DNA of 64,000 nucleotides from Strobilurus pachycystidiatus (Eukaryota > Basidiomycota > Agaricomycetes > Agaricales > Physalacriaceae): assembly GCA_019915135.1 (NCBI GenBank), contig JAHLMK010000001.1, positions 5,580,001 through 5,644,000 on the forward strand. Direction: 5' to 3'. The translations under genes and the position numbers were made by a program. Of this stretch, positions 58,504-64,000 are shown piece by piece. The notes beneath the pieces were generated by a model. The model worked only from the letters and a program-made list of their open reading frames with translations, made no database searches and had not been told where the DNA came from. Each line of letters begins with the position of its first letter. Within the stretch, counting starts at the first letter, position 1.

Positions 58504-61500
58504 TTACGAGGACTTGGTATCTTGCAAGGACAACGCCTTGGCCGTCTCCATGGCCTTCCAGAACTCTTCATCTCCATCAGTGTCCTCGGTATGTGACGAA
58601 GACGACACATCCCTCTGCGATAATTCCATGACTCTCCTGAGCTGCTCCTCCTCCGAGTCACCTCCACGCGAAGAAGACGACGCGTCCGATTGCGACAATC
58701 GCGTAGCAGCCTCGATGTCTTTCGAGAACATCGCCTCATAATCATGACGCGTCAACGTCCCACCATCCAGCGTCCCACTAAAGTGCACGGAATCACCCTC
58801 GGTCTTCGCGTCCGTCGAGGAGGGTTCATATGGCGGGGGCTCGTCAGTCGCAGGAGCAGGCTCCTCCAAAATAGCCTGCTCGACCATCTGCGCCATGTGC
58901 TCCTTCCTCTGCTGAAGCTGTGCACCCCCCTTCGCCTCCCGGAACTTCTTCACGATTGCCGCCTTCTCCTCGGGCCTACTCTTCCGCACATCCTCGAGTC
59001 CCTCCTTGACGCGTTGCACACGGAGTGTTACTTCCAAAACAGACGAGGGATCAGGCTGCACGCTCTTCCATGCACCATACATGGGGTGCGCGATCAGACC
59101 GACAATCCCCGCTGCTGGCTTCATTGTTACATTGACAACTGCACGGAGAATGAAAACAGAATCACTTCGACGTCGCGAACACTTACAACTACGCGCAGAG
59201 CCCTTGATAGCGCCAAGGAACCCCTCCTTCTTCGCGCCTTCGAATGGTTCCCTCACCAGGCCAGTGATACCATCATAATACCCAGTAACCAATCCCTACA
59301 AGTATTCCTGGATCAGCCCAGAACACGTCAGAGGTTTGATTGAGTACCCACCTTACCACCCGCCCTCAGTCCGCTACTAAAGTTGGTGACCTTCTCCGGC
59401 TTGCGCACCTCCGAGCCGTACAACTTGGGCGCATTTTGGAAGCCCTCCTGCACCGACGAGACAATCTTCATTACGCCTTGCGGTATCGCTGTCGTCGTAT
59501 GTATGATACCTTTCACCGGCGAACTGCAGCATCCATCAGCTGTGGGTTTGATAGAGATTGAGATGGAAAGACGCACTAGAAGATCTCTGCGATGCTCGCA
59601 TAATAATGAGTCACTGTCCAGAATATCGCGCTTCCTCCACCGCTGATAGGATCGGTAACCTCCCTACGTGAGTCGTACTCTTTTGGACGGTGACACTCCA
59701 ACAGGTTCAGGTCGAGCTGTTTTGCTTCCACTAACGACTGAACGGCGAACGCGCTCAGTTTGAGGCACTACATTGACAGTTCAGAAAGGAGAAGGGCTTC
59801 GAAAGACTCGACTTCAGCTTACATGCTCCGTGGACCACCACACAGCAACGCGCGACGGGTCCAAATCGCACCGCATATTTTTGAGCGGCAAGTGCTTGTA
59901 GAAACTCTCTACACCTCGGTTAACGCCATCCTAATAGAAATTCAGAATGAGTCAGATTGATGGAGCAAACGATGGGCAACAGGACGTACATCATCTCTAA
60001 TCTGCTCCCCCATGCTCGCCGCAGCGACCTGTGCCTCCTCACTAATCAAGAACTCGATAGCCTTCGTCAAGCTCTCCACATTGAGCTTCTTGGGAGGAAT
60101 CGCCGCGGGTCCAGCTCCCGCCTTCGCAATCATGCTGCCCCAGAACCCTTGGTCACCAAAGAACGGCACGACCAGAGTCGGACGTCCGTTGGCCAGTCCG
60201 GCGGCAGTCGTTCCGGCACCACCGTGGTGAATCACAGCGGAGACGCGTCCGTTCGCGAAGAGCCAGTCGTGGGGAACATTGCCGAGGAGGAAGATGTGTG
60301 ATGGGACATCGACACCACCAAGACCACCCCATCCGGCCGATACTAGGGCGCGTACGCCAGCCCGTGCTGTCGCTTCAAAGATTGTTTCTGTTTAAGCAAT
60401 ATTAGAGAGGCGTGTGAAGAGAGGTCAAACTACACTGACTCGACATGGCCACGGGATCGTCAACGACGACAGAGCCAAATCCAATGTAGAGAGGCGGCGA
60501 TCCAGCAGCCAAGAACGCGGCAAGGTCATCCGGTGGTGTATAGTTCGAGGCGAGATCCAAGAAGTAGAAGCCGACAACGTCTACAAGATAGCGTTAACCG
60601 ACGATGTCAGCCGAAGAGCTATGTCATACCGATGTGATTGTTCCAGTCCTGAGGCTTTGGCACCAACGCAGGACTCATGCAATATGTCCAAGGAACTTTG
60701 AGGGCCTCCACCAGACCAGGGCCAGATCTCGCTGAGAGAGACTTGAGGCCTAATTTTCGTTTACGAAAGTTGTTGATGATATCCCCGATGCTTAAACTCG
60801 ATTAGCTTGGGCTGAAAATTACATGGATCGAAACGGACCCCTGCCAGGTCATGAGCTCAGCCAAAGGATACGTCAAGTAGTTGGTAAGGCCAGGCTCTGC
60901 GTTACTCTGATCGACATTGACAAGTGGGTGCGGGAAAGCGGTTGTTGGTGTCCACGGCATGGCTGAAGTGCAGAATCAGCTTAAGACCGTTGCGAGAGCG
61001 TTAATGACATACTGAACGACAACTGCAATGGTATGCCGAGCGCCTCTGCGCAGTGCACATGCGCAAACGCCGGCGGATTGGATATGATGGCGTCCGCCGC
61101 GAAGAGGCGGCCCGTCTTCTGGCACGGCGCGTGGCAAGCCATCCAGCAACCCTCGATCATCTCTTGAAGCATCTTCCGCTTGCGTCCAATGTCACCGTTC
61201 GTCAGTGATTCCATACCAGGCATCAATCCAGGGTCTGGAAGCTGTTAGAAACGAGGGGACGGAGGTTTGATTGATTACTTTTGACCATGTAGCTCATAAG
61301 GTCCTGAGGGTTACCTCCGATACTGTAGAATTCGAGACCGGCATCGGTAACGAATGATCGGAATGTTTCGTGCGAGGCAATGCGAATACGGTGTCCATCC
61401 TTCATCAAGCGCTTGCCAAGAGCAACGTAGGGTTGGACATCACCTAGAAGCTATTGAGCAGCATTCACTCCAGCGATTGAACGCTTACCTCGACTGCCCA

Positions 61501-61838
61501 CAATCATGATGACGATGTTGAGCTTTGGAACATTCCGCCATTCGGACGCGTCGACAGCGAACTCGCTGACCTCCCGATATTGCGTGGGCAGCTCTGGGAG
61601 CTTTTGCTTCAGGTCAAGCGTGATATTGATGGTTCCGTCTGGCGACATGTACGCCGCGGAGGACAGGCCTCGTCCCTCATTGATAAATCGTGTATAATCT
61701 ACAAAGAATTGGCCTTGTTCTCGATGGCAACCAGCGGGCACACGGACCTGTCTTGCGTTCGTGGATGGATTCAGAGGACGAGTTAGAGTCGCTCATGTCG
61801 CCTTCGGACTGCTTCATGTAGGATGGAGGCGGGGTCAT
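58504..61838 (-). CDS. sterol glucosyltransferase-like GT28 protein with VPS13/ATG2-C-like and UIM-like tail
   Basis: The N-terminal half is a UDP-glucose sterol glucosyltransferase-type enzyme. It has [36 protein letters not shown], the [17 protein letters not shown] motif, [19 protein letters not shown], and the sugar-nucleotide motif [20 protein letters not shown] followed by [10 protein letters not shown]. It lacks the GRAM and PH domains of ascomycete Atg26. The C-terminal half holds [51 protein letters not shown] and [20 protein letters not shown]. This is the Gly/Ala-rich amphipathic pattern of VPS13/ATG2 C-terminal lipid-transfer regions. The last ~80 residues contain UIM-like acidic helices ([30 protein letters not shown]). 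About ten introns all splice in frame. The start is the first ATG, because no in-frame ATG lies further upstream. Confidence 0.85.
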
Positions 61839-62467
61839 GGTGGTCGAAGAGAAAGATGATGATGATCCTTGAATGACCGCGTCACTGCCCTGCTCCAAAT
61901 GCGATCTGCTTCCATGATGCCAACGCGTACCTGCCTGCTTTGAGCGAATCTCACACCAGAAAGAGTACGTCGACTTACCGAGTCATCCACGGCACATTAT
62001 GCGCAGAAAAGACACCAGCGCTTGACGAGTTATGGATAGACACGCGATGGACAAGTCCCTGCATATCTTCGGCTAGCCATGAAGGCATACCAAGGATAGC
62101 CTATAGAGTGACTGCGAGCGCTCGGAAAGAATTACAAGTCGTCGCGGAAATGTAACCGTACTGCACAGTGCCATAGTGGTTTGGGAGAAAGAGTTGTTTC
62201 AGGCACGTACTCTGAGTCTCACCGACTCTCACTTCCGAATTTGGCAATCGGCGCGCGGGCCCAGCCCCGATCCCGCTGTGTAGTTGCTCGTCCGCCTATG
62301 CCTGCGCCTGCGGTCGACTGAGGAGTTCAATCATTAGTGAAAACTCAAGAGAAAAACGAGATCATTGATACTGAATATACTGTACTGTACTAATACTACT
62401 GTACTCATTCACCGACACACAACCCGGTTACCATTCGGGCCGAACTTGCATCTGAATCCTGACGATC
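61839..62467. other. divergent promoter region, no gene seen
   Basis: About 630 bp separate the glucosyltransferase gene (-) and the enoyl-CoA hydratase gene (+), which are transcribed divergently. A cluster of tactgtactgtactaatactactgtact repeats lies at about 62376-62404, some 65 bp upstream of the hydratase start. It could be a simple sequence or a promoter element; I cannot tell. Confidence 0.45.
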
Positions 62468-63513
62468 ATGTCGCCCTCCCCACCCCCGCACTCTGACGAC
62501 TTTCTCCTCACGTTCCCTCACGAACATGTTCTATTGCTCACTTTGAATCGGCCCAAGGCTCTCAACGCTATACCAACAGACTTGAACGGAGATCTCAAGG
62601 TTCTTCTGGACTGGTTTGAGGCCGATGATGACCTGTGGTATGTATGCATCCCAGTTGTCTGAAAGCCCTCATGATGATATCCCAACAGGGTTCTCGTCCT
62701 CACAGGAGCAGGTCGAATATTCTGCTCAGGCGTTGACTTGAAGAACTGGAACACCCGCGCTTCAAGCTCGACGAATAATGACCAAGCCGGGATACCAATG
62801 AACTCGCATGGTTTCGCGTCCATCTCAAGGCGCTTAACTGCAAAACCCATCATTGCAGCTGTCAATGGGGGAGCTTTTGGTGGCGGTATGGAGGCCCTTC
62901 TGAACTGTGACCTCGTTGTCGCGGCGGACAATGCTAAATTCGCCCTCCCGGAAGTAAAGCGCGGCGTGGCTGCGCTGCAGGGCGGAATACCGCGGCTTGC
63001 ACAAATCGCTGGACACCAGGTGGGTTTATGATACTGCCAGGGGCTGTACTTACATTCCTCCAGCGAGCATCCGAAATGCTTTTGCTTGGCAGGACGATCA
63101 CTGCGAAAGAGGCCTATGAAAAGTTCGGCTTGTAGGGATTATTCTGATACTCAACAACGCTCTCAACTAACCGCTCACAGTATCAACTTTCTGACCCCAG
63201 CCGATTCAGTCCTTTCGACGGCCCTCGGATTAGCAAAGGAAATCGTCAATAATTGCTCTCCAGACTCTGTCCAGGCCACGAAACGCGCCTTGTTGCTCGG
63301 CGAAGACAGTGACTCGTCTGTCATCTCCGCTGCGCTTTCAAAAGAGAGTGATGGGATGTTCGGAACCATTGGCGACGCGGTCAATATGAAGGAGGGCCTG
63401 AAAGCTTTCGTTGAGGTGAGTTTACACCTTCCCTCTTCGCAAGATGGTACTGTGAGCTCAACGATCCACAGAAACGGGCGCCGCAGTGGAAGAATCCTCG
63501 ATCTAAGCTGTAA
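62468..63513 (+). CDS. enoyl-CoA hydratase/isomerase family protein
   Basis: This crotonase-fold enzyme is expected to act on enoyl-CoA thioesters, for example in fatty-acid beta-oxidation. Five exons splice to about 275 aa. Motifs in order are LLLTLNRPKALNAIPTDL, VLVLTGAGRIFCSGVDLKNW (oxyanion-hole strand), AKPIIAAVNGGAFGGGMEAL (second oxyanion loop with Glu), and KFALPEVKRGVAALQGGIPR. Both catalytic-position glutamates (in GGGMEA and LPEVKR) are present. Further on are MLLLGRTITAKEAYEKFGL and SVQATKRALLLGE. The last exon adds KRAPQWKNPRSKL and the stop, ending in -SKL, a classic C-terminal peroxisomal targeting signal (PTS1). This points to peroxisomal beta-oxidation. It is divergent from the glucosyltransferase gene. 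Confidence 0.93.
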
Positions 63514-63594
63514 ATTCTTGGTACTTGCTTATGCCATTGACCTATCTGAGTATGAGTACGGCACTATGAGCGCCACACCGTCAATCTGCTCACA

Positions 63595-63680
63595 GGGGAC
63601 ATAGCTCAGTTGGGAGAGCAGCAGACTGAAGATATCTCGCCCGGTTCTGAAGGTCCCCAGTTCAATCCTGGGTGTCCCCA
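63595..63680 (+). tRNA. tRNA-Phe (anticodon GAA) with a 13-nt intron
   Basis: A 7-bp acceptor stem GGGGACA/TGTCCCC, D arm TAGCTCAGTTGGGAGAGC and T arm CCCAG TTCAATC CTGGG are all canonical. The anticodon stem GCAGA/TCTGA encloses CTGAAG plus about 13 extra nt and one loop base. This gives anticodon GAA with an intron after position 37, as in other fungal tRNA-Phe genes. The 27-43 pair is a G-A mismatch. A TTTTT terminator starts 2 nt after the discriminator A. Confidence 0.88.
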
Positions 63681-63754
63681 TTTTTGCACCTTTTACACAG
63701 GAAAGAGCTTAGTCCGGACACTCCGACCGTGATTGGGATTCCAACGGACCTGGT

Positions 63755-63993
63755 GCTTCTCTGATCCACCCTCGACGCTCGTTACCAACTTGCCATGAGC
63801 GCTCAAAAACACGGACGGTCATCAGGAAGGTCAGATTTGAAACGACGGAACTACCTTGAGCGCGTTGTGAGCGCGTCGATACATTCTCATCATCAACAAT
63901 GGGCGCCGTGGCGTGGGAATGAACAGTGCCGGCACACTGTGCCATCGAACTTGGTCCAATCCTTACGGCCATGAGGCACTCGATGAGACCGTC
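63755..63993 (-). repeat. dispersed repeat, copy B (inverted copy of 55236-55465)
   Basis: The reverse complement of this stretch aligns with 55236-55465. It begins about 75 bp after the tRNA-Phe gene and may continue beyond the window, so its full length is unknown. A 96-codon open frame on the minus strand through it is partly matched in copy A but is broken there, so it is probably not a gene. Confidence 0.75.
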
Positions 63994-64000
63994 ACTCATC

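Noticed and set aside
63709..63999. 96-codon minus-strand frame at the window end as a gene
   Set aside because: It lies in a dispersed repeat whose other copy is broken; no domain is recognised.

Overview
The window is nuclear DNA of a filamentous fungus, most likely a mushroom-forming basidiomycete (Agaricomycetes). The genes are split by many short introns (about 45-60 bp, GT..AG). Translation elongation factor 3 (essentially fungal-specific) is present, as are Zn2Cys6 and P450 families. Some tRNA genes carry introns. There are no operons or ribosome-binding sites. All gene models below were spliced by hand from reading frames, splice signals and family motifs. The functions are family-level readings; no database search was run.

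Layout. 2.7-6.2 kb: eEF3 (+). 6.7-8.8 kb: arrestin-like protein (-). 10.3-11.9 kb: senescence/spartin-domain protein (+). 12.1-13.0 kb: a small mitochondrial-type lipoyl-domain protein that lacks the lipoyl lysine (-). 15.0-21.6 kb: a tandem segmental duplication carrying two trichodiene-oxygenase-type P450 genes (+); the first unit also carries a decayed copy of the 3' end of the neighbouring FHA-RING ubiquitin ligase gene (-, 21.4-23.2 kb). 25.0 kb: remnant of another P450 (-). 26.1-26.7 kb: acidic protein resembling APC/C subunit 15 (+). 27.0-29.5 kb: protein kinase (-). 32.2-34.6 kb: CBM21-type PP1/glycogen targeting subunit (-). 39.3-41.6 kb: Zn2Cys6 transcription factor with a 13-nt microexon (-). 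42.6-43.5 kb: adenylate kinase (-). 47.2-51.9 kb: SnoaL-like protein, SAM methyltransferase and a third P450, all on +, a possible small metabolic cluster. 52.9-54.9 kb: A1 aspartic protease with two anomalies (-). 55.6-56.2 kb: a hAT-type MITE with a perfect 8-bp target-site duplication beside an intron-containing tRNA-Asn. 56.4-58.1 kb: SLC41/MgtE-type divalent cation transporter (-). 58.5-61.8 kb: GT28-type sterol glucosyltransferase-like protein fused to a VPS13/ATG2-C-like region and a UIM-like tail (-). 62.5-63.5 kb: enoyl-CoA hydratase/isomerase (+). 63.6 kb: tRNA-Phe with an intron. The last ~240 bp is an inverted copy of a repeat also found at 55.2 kb.

Housekeeping genes (eEF3, adenylate kinase, tRNAs, cation transporter) alternate with gene-poor stretches of 1-5 kb (notably 34.6-39.3 and 43.5-47.2 kb) in which I find no supportable gene. 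The strongest leads are: the P450 tandem duplication that carried off part of the ubiquitin ligase gene; the lipoyl domain with Ile in place of the acceptor Lys; the MITE with its TSD; the protease with a frameshift and an Asp-to-Asn change in its second active-site motif; and the glucosyltransferase fused to a lipid-transfer-type module.
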